Source: Inonotus obliquus
Lineage: Eukaryota > Basidiomycota > Agaricomycetes > Hymenochaetales > Hymenochaetaceae
Length of the DNA: 64,000 nucleotides
Reading direction: 5' to 3'
NCBI GenBank assembly: GCA_032164295.1
Contig: JAJHTX010000005.1
Coordinates: 2,418,001-2,482,000 of the forward strand
The notes below the pieces were generated by a model. The model had not been told where the DNA came from and ran no database searches. It saw nothing but the letters and a program-made list of their open reading frames with translations. Below, piece after piece: positions 32,711 to 43,734 of this stretch; within the stretch, counting starts at the first letter, position 1; each line of letters opens with the position of its first letter. Made by a program: the position numbers and the translations under genes.

Positions 32711-35116
32711 TCACCGGTGGGACACTAATGTAGCACTGCGACTGTACACCTCCTTTAGATTCTGTAATGCCGTCTAGCAACAATCAAAATATCAGCATGT
32801 CCCTCCGAATAAACACAGAAAGGACCGCCATACGTACGCATCTTCCATCCCCTCGAATTCCCCATCCTTCACTCTCATCCGCGCAACGCGCTCAAGCCTT
32901 CCTTCACCAGCATCACGCAACATATCCTTGAAGAACTTCGCCTCCTGGTCCTCGACGAGTGTCCATGCGTCACCCACTCGTCCTGCACGAGCCGTGCGTC
33001 CTGCGCGGTGGACGTACTTGCGTATGTCTATGGGTGCGTCGTAGGAGACGACGTGAGCGACGTGGGGGATGTCGAGTCCTCGTGCGACGAGGTCGGAGCA
33101 TACGAGACTGTGGAATAAGGGGGGTGTTAGGATGGGGCATGAGCGCGTAATGGAAGAGAAAGGAACTGACATGTCGATTTCTTGTCTCTTGAACTCGTCA
33201 AGAATATTCTTCCTCTCTCCGGGAGGAAGATCACTCGAGTATGCCCGGGCAATGATACGCTTTCTAGAACCCTTATTTGGCCCTGTAGACCCAGCTTTCG
33301 ACGAAGTGAAGTATGCTTCCTCAAAGGACTCGAAAAGCTTAACCAGTCTCGCCGTCGACTCCGCACTCTTCGTAAACACAACCGCATTCGTCACACCCCG
33401 CTTGTGAACAAGGTGAAACAGTATAAGGGGTTTTTGAGTCGTAGAAGTTGTGATGTAATGTTCCTGCAAACCAGCAGGCATCGCAAAGTCTTCCGTACCG
33501 AGGGATGCAGCAGCCGAAGTCTTTCCACCAAGGTCAGTCGAGGCCTGGACGACGAAGTACTTCGGGTTGCGTAAACCAAGCGCGGCTATTCGCGCCGGAT
33601 CACGCGTGAGCGTTGCGCTGAAGAGGAGCTTTTGACATGAAGTGTGTTTGGGGTCGTCGTAGTCCGTGGGGATGTGCGGAAGATGTGTAGGTGCGAGGGC
33701 ATCATGATACATGTTACCCAGTAACGAAGGTTTTGGAGACTCCAGGGATAAAGCTGAAACGGCGTCGTTTATGGAACGTGCGTGTGGCTTGAGCGCATTG
33801 AGTACTTGAGAAAGCCAATCTTGAAAGCTCTGTGCAAGCAGTCGATCGGCTTCGTCAATGACGAGGAATCGGAGATGTTGAAGAGTGAACCCAGGCGTTC
33901 CGTTGAGATGATCCATGAGACGACCCGGTGTACATAACAATACGTCCACCTTGCTTGAGCCTCCTCGTAACCTATTGGTAATGGTATATAATCAACCGTC
34001 TGGGATCGAGTATGATCAGGGCGTAACCTACCCCTCTTGGCCTGTAACTAGTTGATTTTGTTCATGAGTGAACGAGTGTTGACCTGTCACGACGGCTAAC
34101 TGTATACGATCAGATACATGGAAGATTGATCGGGAAATACGTTTCACCTTGAAGCCTCTGCCTTTAGCAACCGCTTCAAACGTCTCCTGCACTTGTAGTG
34201 CGAGATCTCGAGTTGGTAGCACAACCAAAGCACGCAACCGAGTCGCTATTCGGGCGGAGAGGAGCTATACTGCCGTTAACCGTAAGGACTCCAAACGGGC
34301 TTGCTATTCTCACCTCAACAATGGGAATCACATACGCCAGGGTCTTCCCACTGCCGGTCGGCGCAGACGCGCAAACATCTCGCGGAGGATCATAAGGAAG
34401 GTACAACGCGCGTAAACGACGCTGCGGCGGTAGAAGAAATGGAAGCAAAACCGTCTGGACTATACAGAAAAAACGTCAAAGAAAGCGAAGATGGGCCGGA
34501 TGATCGTACCTGCGAAGAACTGGGTTATCCCAAGCTCATGAAGCCTTTTCTTCATTTTCTCACTGATGACGGGTAGATCCCCTGCATTTGGATTGCGCCC
34601 TGCATTTAGAGCGTCGATAGGAAGAGTCTTTGAAGGGTCGACTAACTCTGCGCCAAGGAGTGCCTTGTCGAGGCCTTGAAGCGCAAGAGTTGCCTTTGAA
34701 GGGGCATCTGGGGCAACAGGCAATGGGAAAGACGGTAGTCCAGCAGGAGGTGTTGGTGACCTAGTGCGAGACTCTTCATGTTGTTCATTCACTGTTCTAG
34801 CTTCAGAGCCAGGGTCTGAGAAAGCCTCAGCATCCGAATCGATTTTTTGTCGTTTTCGTGGCGGTTGCCTAGTTTCGGACACATTCAGAGTGGCCTGAAT
34901 GTGTTCTTCCTCTCTTTCTGATTGAGAGGATGTATTTTCGTTATCCTCAGATTCCTGGGGGGGATGCGATACGACCGTAGTGAGAGGCGATGCATGGTTT
35001 GTGTCTGTCTTCCTTAGTTTGCGCCTCTCCTTCTTTCTCTTGAGATAGCGTACTTTGGCCTTTGTCTTGCCCTTGCCTTTTGGCGGGAGGCCTGTTGTTG
35101 TCACAGCGACAAACAT
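32711..35116 (-). CDS. DBP6: DEAD-box RNA helicase DBP6/DDX51, intact copy
   Basis: A nucleolar helicase needed for 60S ribosomal subunit assembly. Exons: 34510-35116, 34314-34459, 34032-34264, 33171-33972, 32834-33107, 32711-32773. The basic, charged N-terminus (KAKVRYLKRKKERRKLRKT) and acidic region fit Dbp6. Motifs in order: Q-motif region GITQFFAVQTVLLPFL, Walker [50 protein letters not shown] box [71 protein letters not shown] and [16 protein letters not shown]. The stop-free 63-bp segment 33108-33170 is called an intron because removal restores EIDILVCSDL and the segment varies in length in a dead copy. Start 35116 is the first in-frame ATG. It is the only array copy with an ATP-binding motif, so it is the functional gene and the source of the fragments. 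Confidence 0.93.
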
Positions 35117-35505
35117 CAAGGAAATAAAGTATAAAAAGTAAAATATTGAGGAGTGCGCGGATTAATGTGACTGAATATGTCGAATGTCACAAGGTGTCAC
35201 AAATATTGACAAATATGGCAGTGTGCCAGGCAATTCATCTTCCTCACCCATCACCGCGCCTTTCCCATCCTATCCGCCCGACGCGCCCTCAGTGTCGCCA
35301 GAGAAAGCTAGCAAGCAACACTAACGGGCAGCCGAGCGACGGACGAGAGCTGATTGAGGACGAGGTTGTTTAGTTGATATTGAGGCTGTGTCTTTCTGTA
35401 CACCCGATAAGGGTTGTTTTCGACTCGCCGACGCTTTGCTATCCCCATATTTTATTCTTTTCGACATTTTCACCGAATATAATTCTCCTCCAGCAACAAA
35501 GCGCG
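35117..35505. other. Divergent promoter region between DBP6 and the AT-hook/Myb gene
   Basis: About 390 bp between two divergent starts. TTTTTATACTTTATTTCC lies just upstream of DBP6 on the minus strand. No other coding signal was seen. Confidence 0.45.
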
Positions 35506-37269
35506 ATGGACAACTCCGTTTATCAGCCTCTATCACACGCCCTCAACCCTCCCACAGCAGACCCTCGCCCGCCATACTCCCACTCTGTTCAACTCCAGAA
35601 CAGCGCTCCAGATCACGATGCTCGTCCAGAGTCCGGCGTTCGCCACGAGGAGGAAGAGGAAGAGGAGGAAGTAGAAGGCGCCGTCGACTCTTCAGCCAAC
35701 GCAGACAAACAGACGTACGTTCTTCATTTCATTTCGTCCTTGTTGATGTCGTCCAATTCAGCTTTTTTCAGATCTTCTGGTCAGTCTCAGCCAACTTCGG
35801 TAACGGCTCGGCGAAAACCTGGAAGGCCGAAGGGCTCAAAAAACAAGAAGCCACGATTCGATGTGACTACAGTACCGCAAAAACAGCTATTCCCGTCCGC
35901 TCCCCTCTATGCGTATCCTCAGCAATTGCCACCAGTCGCTGTCGTCGTTCAAACACCACCACCACCACCACCACCACCACCAGCAGCAGCTGCTCGGCAA
36001 AGTGTAGGCGCTCAACCTGCACCTTCACCATATCAGGCCCCTGATCCCAGCCATCAAGCCCTGTACGATTTCCAGTGGAGGGTTTTATCGCTCTGTTCCG
36101 AGTTCTACAATGCGGCAGACGAACTCATCGTGCGTTCAGGTTCCACCAATTTACCTATTGCTTGTAATTAAAGTTCATCTCAGAGGAACACTCCTCAGTA
36201 TGTTCTCCACCAGTGCTTTAGCCTGCCTGGAAACCAGGTCGATCCGATAACACTCCTGCATGAGGCTCGCAAAGCATGCGACCAACTGGTCGGTTTATAT
36301 TTGTCTTAATTGAATAGCCTTCCGATTTTCACGGCGATATCCTAGATGGCTAATCCAACCGCAGTTGTCCTGAAGGTCCCTCCCCAGTCTGCTGGTCAAC
36401 ATCCTTCTGGAAGTTCTGCAAAGCCCCACTCGCCGTCTACTGGCGGCTCAGTCATCAGTAATCCCGGATCATTTGTAATGTCGCTAACCGGAACGCCCAC
36501 GCAAACTCCGCAACAAGGCGCATACAACCCACCTGGCGGTACTTTCTCAAATCAAAGTCGCTATCCCGCAGCGCCATATTATGCGTATGCGGCACAACCG
36601 ACCCCGCCGGGGACTAATTCGTATGTGGGTCAGCAGCAAGTGATGAAGCCTGTAAACCTCTCAACACCTTCCGCAGCGGGGAACCAAGGCGCGTGGAGTG
36701 ATGAAGAGACGGAAAAGCTCAAGCAACTAGCCGAGGAGAGCAAGAAAGCGGGTGCAGGTGCTGAAACAGGTGAAATTGATTGGGACTGGGTGGTAACTCA
36801 TTGGGGACCAGGACGAACTCGTCATCAAATCCTCATCAAAGCGACAAATATGAATATGAAAGAGAGTTCGACACGCGCGACGAAGAAAAGACGCGAGAAC
36901 GAAAGCGCGCATGACACACCGGCGGACCACCACGTATCGACGACTGCTAACAACGGAAATGCAAATCATTCGCCGGGAATAAACGGAGTTGCAACTGCTT
37001 CGGTACCGAATACTGCACAAGCGATATTGAACGCTGTTGCCGCTGCCGCGTCAACGAGTACGTCTCCTCCGAATGAGCAGCCAGCGTCATCGTCTGCGTC
37101 TCCAGTGGCAGTACACCCACAACAACAACCTTCCTCAGCTCCTGCTCCTCCTGGAGGAGGAAACCTTATGCATTGGCCTGTTCCTTCACCTTCACCGGTC
37201 ATTTCTTCTGGAACGTTGGCCTCACGATCTGTTTATTATCCCCGAGAGCGGAATGGATCGAAGGCTTGA
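35506..37269 (+). CDS. AT-hook and Myb/SANT-like nuclear protein
   Basis: Probable DNA-binding regulator. Exons 35506-35714, 35772-36129, 36184-36288 and 36346-37269; joins restore a single frame (ADKQT/SSGQSQ, ADELI/RNTPQYV, ACDQL/MANPTA). An acidic tract (EEEEEEEEVEG) comes early. An AT-hook follows (ARRKPGRPKGSKNKKPRFD), then a polyproline run, a short helical region around LYDFQWRVLSLCSEFYNAAD, and long Ser/Pro/Gln-rich sequence. Near the middle of the last exon is a Myb/SANT-like helix set: GAWSDEETEKLKQLAEESKK, then GEIDWDWVVTHWGPGRTRHQ. This layout is common in mushroom genomes, but I know no characterised target. The C-terminal ~130 aa are low complexity. Confidence 0.85.
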
Positions 37270-38148
37270 TTGGCTTTTTTAGTCTTCGGTCCTCCATCTT
37301 CCTCTTCCTTCCATCGTATGTATGCTTTCGTGTAACTAGTAACTTTCGGACTCAACGCTTTCGTAACTTCCTGTCACGAAATCAGGACACTCGCTCTGTA
37401 AATTGCCCTCTCTTCCGTCTCCCGTCTACGTCTTCCATTCTCCTCTCCTTGTCTCCCAACCCTTTACTTCATGTACATGCCATCACTTCCCTCCACGTTA
37501 TGACCCGCCCGGGCTTTCCCTTTCTAGGCCACCTTCCGGATCAAAAGCTACTTTACTTATTTTTCTGTAAGATGTCCCCCCCTTTCTCCGTTCTCCCTTT
37601 CGGGTCCGCAGAGCATTTAATCCCCCCCTTCTCTTCCCCTTTCCTCTACAACGTGCAACATCGTTTATTTATCTTGAATTAACTTGCTCTTTCAACCCTG
37701 CTTTTTCTTTACGCATTCTCTACTCCATTTTTGTCGAGTCATGCGTCCTTCTTTGCTTTATAATGATTGTGAAACTTCGTTGACTTCACCACTCTTCTAC
37801 TTTTTCCCGGAAATGTACTCGATTCGCATTGCACATAAAGTGTACATTTGTGTACCGCTAATTGAAGGTCCTAATGAATGAATGGATCAGTTGTAATAGA
37901 GAGTGGTTTTGGTTTTGTGGCTATTGTGGATTATGGGGGTGATTAAGGAGTGACTTTGGTCGGCTTGATATGGCTGTACAGAATGGAAAATGTATAAAGC
38001 TCTCCGATACGAACCGTACATAGATTGTGACTAATCCATGACGTCTTTATCCTGCAATTTGCCATGTTTGGACCCAAGAAGGAAAAAAAGGGAAAACAAA
38101 ACAAAACAATGAACGTTCGAAATGAGGTGTGTTCACCGCCTCTATGCG
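37270..38148. other. Convergent 3' intergenic region
   Basis: About 880 bp, strongly C/T-rich on the plus strand until ~37750, then AT-rich. Open frames here are low-complexity shadows. It likely carries the 3' UTRs of the Myb-like gene and the DUF6533 gene. Confidence 0.45.
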
Positions 38149-39910
38149 TCAAACATCATACTAAACACCGACACCAACAGTCGATCGGTCAGAACAAACA
38201 AAATTAGAAATGAAGAACATACCTTTCTCCCAGTGCTAACACTCTCAATCTCCGACGCAGGTGACTTGGCCTCAAATTCACCTAAAGTAGTCAATTGGAA
38301 GTCCACATCACTATAAGGAATTGATAATGTTCCCATTGGCTGGACGTTTAGCTCGGGGGCTAGACTTCGCAGGGAAACGAGAACTCGTGCGGTTAAGATG
38401 GAGTGAATAACGCGTTCGAAGCTGATATATAAAGGGGATGTGGACGTGTGTGTGAGTTGTGAAGATATGAAGAGAAGGGGGTTGTTCACTTTGTTAGGAT
38501 TTGTGTCATTCCGTTCTATTGGACCATCAGTCAAGGTATTTCGCTAATGGTCATGAAGGAATGCTCACCGGAAGCGTTAGGATGCAAACGATGTTTAACG
38601 ATGAAAGCACTTTCTCCGGTATGAGTAACGCGAATGGTGTCGGCGTTGATGGGATTTCTCACCGAAGAGATATACGTAGAACATCGATCCTTCAGAGGAG
38701 GATGAGATAAGACATTAATCGAATGATATCCAGCATGTGCGCACCATCCTGGTAGACAATCTTGTAGATAGATGAACGTCCGTGTAACCTATCTGTGAGG
38801 CATAATGTGAGATACATAAAACTGCCGGAGGAATGGCAGCCAGACGCTGCGCGAAACTTACAGTTTTGAACGGCTTTGATGACCATAAGCGTCAGGACGA
38901 CTGTATGCAAGTGACGGAAACAGGACACGATTAGGATGTCGGAAGAGCACCAACAGGCGTTTCCTCGCACCTGATTCGTAGAACATGAGTAGTACCCAGT
39001 CGATAAAGTCGAGCGCACTTCCTTCGATTGCAAAGCATCCGGGAAGTTCTGGCGGTAACGTCGTATCTAGAACAACAGCAAATCAGAATTTATATAGAAC
39101 TTAGCTGTGATACACTTACAAACGATGGATTTTAGGAATATTCCGGTGATGACAAGCTGCGGTATCCATACGATGAGGAAAAAGATGACGAGTACAATGC
39201 CTAGCTTCCGATTTCTTTCCCAAAGAGCCCAGGTGCGGTAAGTTAATATGACTACAGTTTCAATGTCTTTGTGATCCGTCGTTCTTGATGAAGCTGACTG
39301 CTTACTTTCAGAGAACATCAATCCGATAGATGTGCACCCTAAGCGATGTCAAGGCTCTATGACTTCATCTCAATTGCGACGCAAGTGCCACTCACATCCA
39401 ACGACTTGTACGCCGAGGAAGCAGTCCGAGGCAGTTAAACCAAATTGGAAGTGCTCTATATAAGGCTCACGTCAAAAGCGGTTCTTCTTGAAGAAGGGAA
39501 AACAGACGGGCTATGAGGATTGTCATATCGACAAAGGGGAGGTAGCGAGTGACGAAGAACAGCCATTTGGAGGGCGACTTGAACGACATTGGCCACATCA
39601 AATTTCGTTCATTGTTGAAGGTGATGAGGTACTCGTATACCTATGAATCATTCATCACATCTAAATACTGGTATCAATCAGGCAGAAGGTGCACGACCGA
39701 CTCACGAGCACTGTAAATGCACAGGCTAATCACAATGCGGTGCGTTAACAGCAACTCGACTGAGATCAAAAATCACATACTGTCGACATACTGTAAAAAT
39801 CGTCAGTATCAATGACAATTTTGGCAAAGGGCTGTGGTTGAGCCTACGGTTGAGTACTGCAGACTTTGCAGACCAGCGACGAGCTGTGCAGGGGGTAGAG
39901 GTGTGGCCAT
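38149..39910 (-). CDS. DUF6533-type multi-pass membrane protein
   Basis: A basidiomycete family of multi-helix membrane proteins of unknown function. Several short exons join as MATPLPPAQLVAGLQSLQYS, then YVDTCAFTVLVYEYLITFNN with ERNLMWPMSFKSPSKWLFFV and TRYLPFVD (the DUF6533 signature of a short acidic loop and an NRYLP-like motif), then VVILTYRTWALWERNRKLGI, a hydrophobic helix IVLVIFFLIVWIPQLVITGI, a loop with DTTLPPELPGCF, VVLTLMVIKAVQN, MFYVYLF and RVIHSILTARVLVSLRSL before a polar tail ending STGRKYDV and TGA at 38149-38151. Exon joins in the middle are approximate. The same loop-helix segment survives as a dead copy at 41475-41710. Confidence 0.8.
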
Positions 39911-40877
39911 CGTCACGAGCGTACGCAAAAGGGATAACGGGCATCGCCTTTAATAAGTGACTACTGTTCGTCAGCGGAGTGTCCGGATAGTGTTATGGAA
40001 CCCGAATATTGCTGCATTGAGGATATGAAGACTTCGATAAGATTGTTGCGCAATACTAGAAGCCGAAGTACTGAAATGGCCAATAGGGGTGATCGTAACA
40101 GGAGCATTATGACAGTCATCAGCGCTCGGTGGGTATTTCATACTGAAGAGGGCACAATTCTCATATTGCGTGCGAGTATTAACGAGCGAACAGGACTATT
40201 ATCTTCGGTCCGTGATGTTCTGTGCATTCGCGAATTGATCTGGAGTGAAAGGGGTAAGCTTCCCACCCTTTGAAGAAACATTTGGGAATGGACCGCAGGA
40301 GTTTCCCCTTCCTGCATAAAAAGTCCTTGCCGTGTATCCCGGAGGGATGAGTAAACACCGTACCCTTTGTCATGGATCCTATCATCAGCGGGCTCAGACC
40401 CACCCCACAAGTGCTCGCCCAACGAACGCACGAATGAAGCCAAAGGCACCATCCTCCGGCGGTCATTCAGAATTCAGAAGTAAGGCCCGTTGACGCATCT
40501 TCAGCCCCAATCCACGAGAGTGAAAAGACTTGGAGCGTTCATCCATGAATAGATCGAGAGACCGAGCGGCTTTCCCAGCATCAGTGTGCTGGGACTATGT
40601 CTTTTCAATTGCGAGTGAAGAACCGAGTAGTACCCCGACTCGATTGTTACCCACGGGGCACTTCTCAAAAAAAAAATTATGGTGGGTAGAAAAAGAGGTG
40701 CGGACTTGAACGGCTGAAGCACGTGCACATATTTCCACAATCCATTCCGAACTCCTCCGAGCCACAAGTGGCCAGGCAGCAGCACTGCAGCAGTGACGCT
40801 TTAAAGCTTTGTAGAAACAACACGGGCTATACTTTCTCCCGCTGAACTGCGTTTGACGAAGTCGGGATAACGTTCCG

Positions 40878-41350
40878 TCGCAATCAATTTTATCTCTCCT
40901 CGTTGCCTACTGCAACTATTGCCCGTTTCGAGCGCCGTCGGGTATTGATCCAGACTCGAATTTCCGTTAGCTGAACACCGTGCGTGTAGTAATAGAGATC
41001 CATTGTTCATAGTTTGGCTTCCCAACAGTTGTTCCCTTACAAGAGGAGCATCACTCGATGAACCTCTTTGATCCAAGCAGCATGTCTTCAGACGCCGGCC
41101 ATTGTGCAGTAAAAGGCTCACGCGGCTTTCTTTCCGGCCTTTGTGCGAGGTTCTTACACACCCGGGTGCTATCCAACACCAAAGTCCTTCGATCGTTGGA
41201 AATTCTAGGACGATGACACTGGTTCTCGTTGCCGACTAACACCGTGTCGGTATCTCAAATAAACGGCACCGCACTTGATGACGCCTAGTGCGGTGGTGCG
41301 GTGATAACATCCAATCGTTTCCTGTGATTCCTTTCGCTCGGGTTACAGGC
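40878..41350. repeat. Diverged repeat, left copy
   Basis: Aligns with 42060-42710 in the same orientation. Shared landmarks in order are GTTGCCTACTG, a GCTGxACACCG segment, GATGAACCTCTTTGATCCAA, a CTTTCTTTxCGGCCT segment, GTATCTC followed by GGCACCGCA, and GATGACGCCT. The copies are too diverged for a transposase to be recognised; they are probably relics of a transposable element or an old duplication. Confidence 0.6.
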
Positions 41351-41474
41351 CTGATGTTATCTCTCGGGAATCTGGCCAAACTACGGTTATTCAAAGGGTA
41401 ACTTGCCGCAAGAGGCTCTAAATATTGATGCCAGAGCGCCTATCGATCTTCTCCTGTCCCTAGAGTCGGCTCGA

Positions 41475-41710
41475 TGGACCTCAGGAATATTCCAGCGATG
41501 ACGAGCTGTGATATTCATAAGATGAGGAAAGGATGACAAGCCCAATGCCCAAGGGTCGATTTCTTTCCCAAACATCCCAGGTACGATAGGCCAAGATAGA
41601 CACAGATTCGGTAACTCGGCGTCTTATCGTTCCTATTGAAACTGACTGCTTACAAGATGATAGTTGCAACTCGTGTGGGCGCCATGTACGGATCGAGAGG
41701 TCAGACATTC
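41475..41710 (-). pseudogene. DUF6533 gene fragment (dead)
   Basis: The minus strand reads ESVSILAYRTWDVWERNRPL then GIGLVIL, matching ETVVILTYRTWALWERNRKL of the intact gene at 38149-39910. After VIL the frame shifts by one base, and the continuation in the new frame (LIL, stop, ISQLVIAGIFLRSIE) matches FLIVWIPQLVITGIFLKSIV, with Trp replaced by a stop codon. Even the upstream intron is recognisable (GTAAGCAGTCAG). Only this middle portion survives, flanked by the two diverged repeats, so it is a decayed duplicate. Confidence 0.8.
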
Positions 41711-42059
41711 CGCAGATCAGCTTTCCAATATCATGATAGTGTCTGTATTCGTTCGTGGGTGAAGAATAAGCAGCATTGAGATCTCCTGTGAATCGGCTCC
41801 AGCATCATGGCATAAAGAAGGATATATTTTATTATTTAGTTGTGAGAAATTTCGACGCCCGGACTTTTCCGAGAGGATCACATGACGTATTCATTCATGT
41901 TTCCCAGAACCAGAGAAATTCTCCCCATCTCTGAGTCCGAGTCCGAGTCGCCCTCCATCAGGAGCGCAGAAGGCAATACTCGCGAAACCATCTTTGTGTT
42001 TAACCACTCGCAATTTTGTCAAGATGTCGAACGTGGACGGTTTCGACAGAGCAGGGATA

Positions 42060-42710
42060 GAATCCGTCACCCTCGTTGTTCAGTTGCCTACTGTACTTAA
42101 TCGTTGTGCGGAGTCAGTCGCACATCAATCCAGAGCGAAACCCCGTTGGCTGCACACCGGGTATGTGATCGGAACACATTGCCAAAACGTCGGCTTATAA
42201 TAGTTATTTAATTGGTTATGAGCTTTTGACCATACTGAAGGCAGATTGTGTGGATGGTTGTTATCCGCACTTCGGGTGTCCATTCCCTGGCTGAAAATGA
42301 AAAGATGAGAAGATAAAACATCGTGTAAACGACGGTGACGCGCACGGATCACTGAAGAACTAGGGCCCAACAGTGATTCCGATACATCACTTGATGAACC
42401 TCTTTGATCCAATCGCGTTTTTAGACATCGACCATTGAGCTGTCAAAGACCCACTCAGCTTTCTTTTCGGCCTATTTTTTCTGAGTCTCTACACCTACCG
42501 GGCGCTATTTGACATTAGAATCTTGACATTATAGTCCTCCGATCACCGGAGAACCGTTGCTTCTTCTGAGGACGCCGACTCTGATCGCGTTGTCGACCGA
42601 CTCCGCATCGGTATCTCGAGTATGCGGCACCGCAGTTGATGACCTGCGATGACGCCTGGCAAAGAGATAGCGGCCAGTCGTATCCTTTTGTTCCACCCGT
42701 TCCAGGTCGC
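42060..42710. repeat. Diverged repeat, right copy
   Basis: Right-hand partner of 40878-41350, direct orientation, ~1.2-1.3 kb away. It carries an extra ~150 bp in the middle (about 42190-42350). See the left copy for landmarks. Confidence 0.6.
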
Positions 42711-43441
42711 TTAGATGTCAATTTTAATGCTATGCTCTTGGAGTCACATCAAACAACCGTTGTTAGAAGGCAGCTGTGCTACCAGAGGACCCGATGGTTC
42801 TTACCAGGACGTTTTGTGTCCATCACCCTTTTCGCCTCTTCACTCGGCTAACAAAATTGATGCGGTACTTGTTCTCTTTGATGTTCAATCTAGAAACGAC
42901 GCAACCTCATCGATAGTATGGTATGGCGGACACGTAGCACCTACTCCAAACCGAGCCCACCTCTATTGGAGGCCCAGACCAGTGGTTCGCTGACGCGAAC
43001 TTGACTCACCAAGCGCGAGTGAAGCGGAAATAGCGCGTTGGTGAGGGCTGTTTATCATCGGTACCGAATGCTTTGTTTAACTACGTGTGAAGTCGTCGCA
43101 CCTTAGGTCGCGTCGCGTTTGCTGTGTCAGTCGCCCTCAAGTGAGGTTTCGACACAGGCCTGACACTCAGTATACTGACCGATTGATAGATACTACTACG
43201 TGGCTATAACTCCTGCTAGACTTGACTCTTGCGCAGCCTTGTCACAGCTTCTTACGCTCGCGAAATCGCTATAAAGGATGGGGGGTACGACCCTGTTCGA
43301 GTATCAACAATCTCGCTAATTCCTTTCGTTCATTCTATTCACTTCCCTTCAATTCTAAGCTACCTTACTTCGTCAAAGAGTAAGTGGCCCTTCGCTTATA
43401 TCGTATACTAGCGTCCGCTTACCGAACTCTTTCAACAGAAC

Positions 43442-43734
43442 ATGGTTGACACATTCAGACTACTCCTTACTACTACCGCTATCGCCGCCTTGTCCGCTGC
43501 TCACCCTGTCGGGCGACAGGTGTCGACGCTCAGCTCCACGTCACCTGTATCAACCGAAGAGACCGTCTTCCTTTCGTCTTCGGATGCGTCCCCGACTCCT
43601 ACTGCCACCTTTAACGGCACCGAAAAGGTAAACTCTTTCTCTTATACGTCACTTGAAGCATTTAGACTGATCATCGTTCTTTCGTTCAGGTGGCTGATCC
43701 AAGCAAGTTCAAAGAGGCGTGCAACTTCATGTAA
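43442..43734 (+). CDS. Small secreted protein, 76 aa
   Basis: Two exons (43442-43627 and 43690-43734, phase 0) encode 76 aa. The N-terminus is a clear signal peptide (MVDTFRLLLTTTAIAALSAA, cleavage near AHP). A Ser/Thr-rich mature region follows (STLSSTSPVSTEETVFLSSS), with one NGT glycosylation site, and the C-terminus reads VADPSKFKEACNFM. It has only one cysteine in the mature part, so it is not a typical cysteine-rich effector. Function unknown. It is isolated between a gene-poor region and CTU2. Confidence 0.7.

Larger units (their letters stand above)
39911..43441. other. Gene-poor region with relic sequences
   Basis: About 3.5 kb without a convincing intact gene. It contains a DUF6533 pseudogene fragment and an old repeat pair, listed separately. 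Open frames elsewhere (for example 40138-40466, 42515-42721, 42636-42993) show no domain and no repeat conservation and are not called. Confidence 0.5.

Noticed and set aside
20192..35116. CRISPR or bacterial-type mobile element as explanation for the repeats
   Set aside because: Units are large, contain spliced eukaryotic genes and have no regular short direct repeats with unique spacers, transposase or terminal inverted repeats.
35116..35119. Upstream start MMFVAV for DBP6
   Set aside because: The codon before the ATG at 35114-35116 is TTG, not ATG; 35116 is the first standard start.
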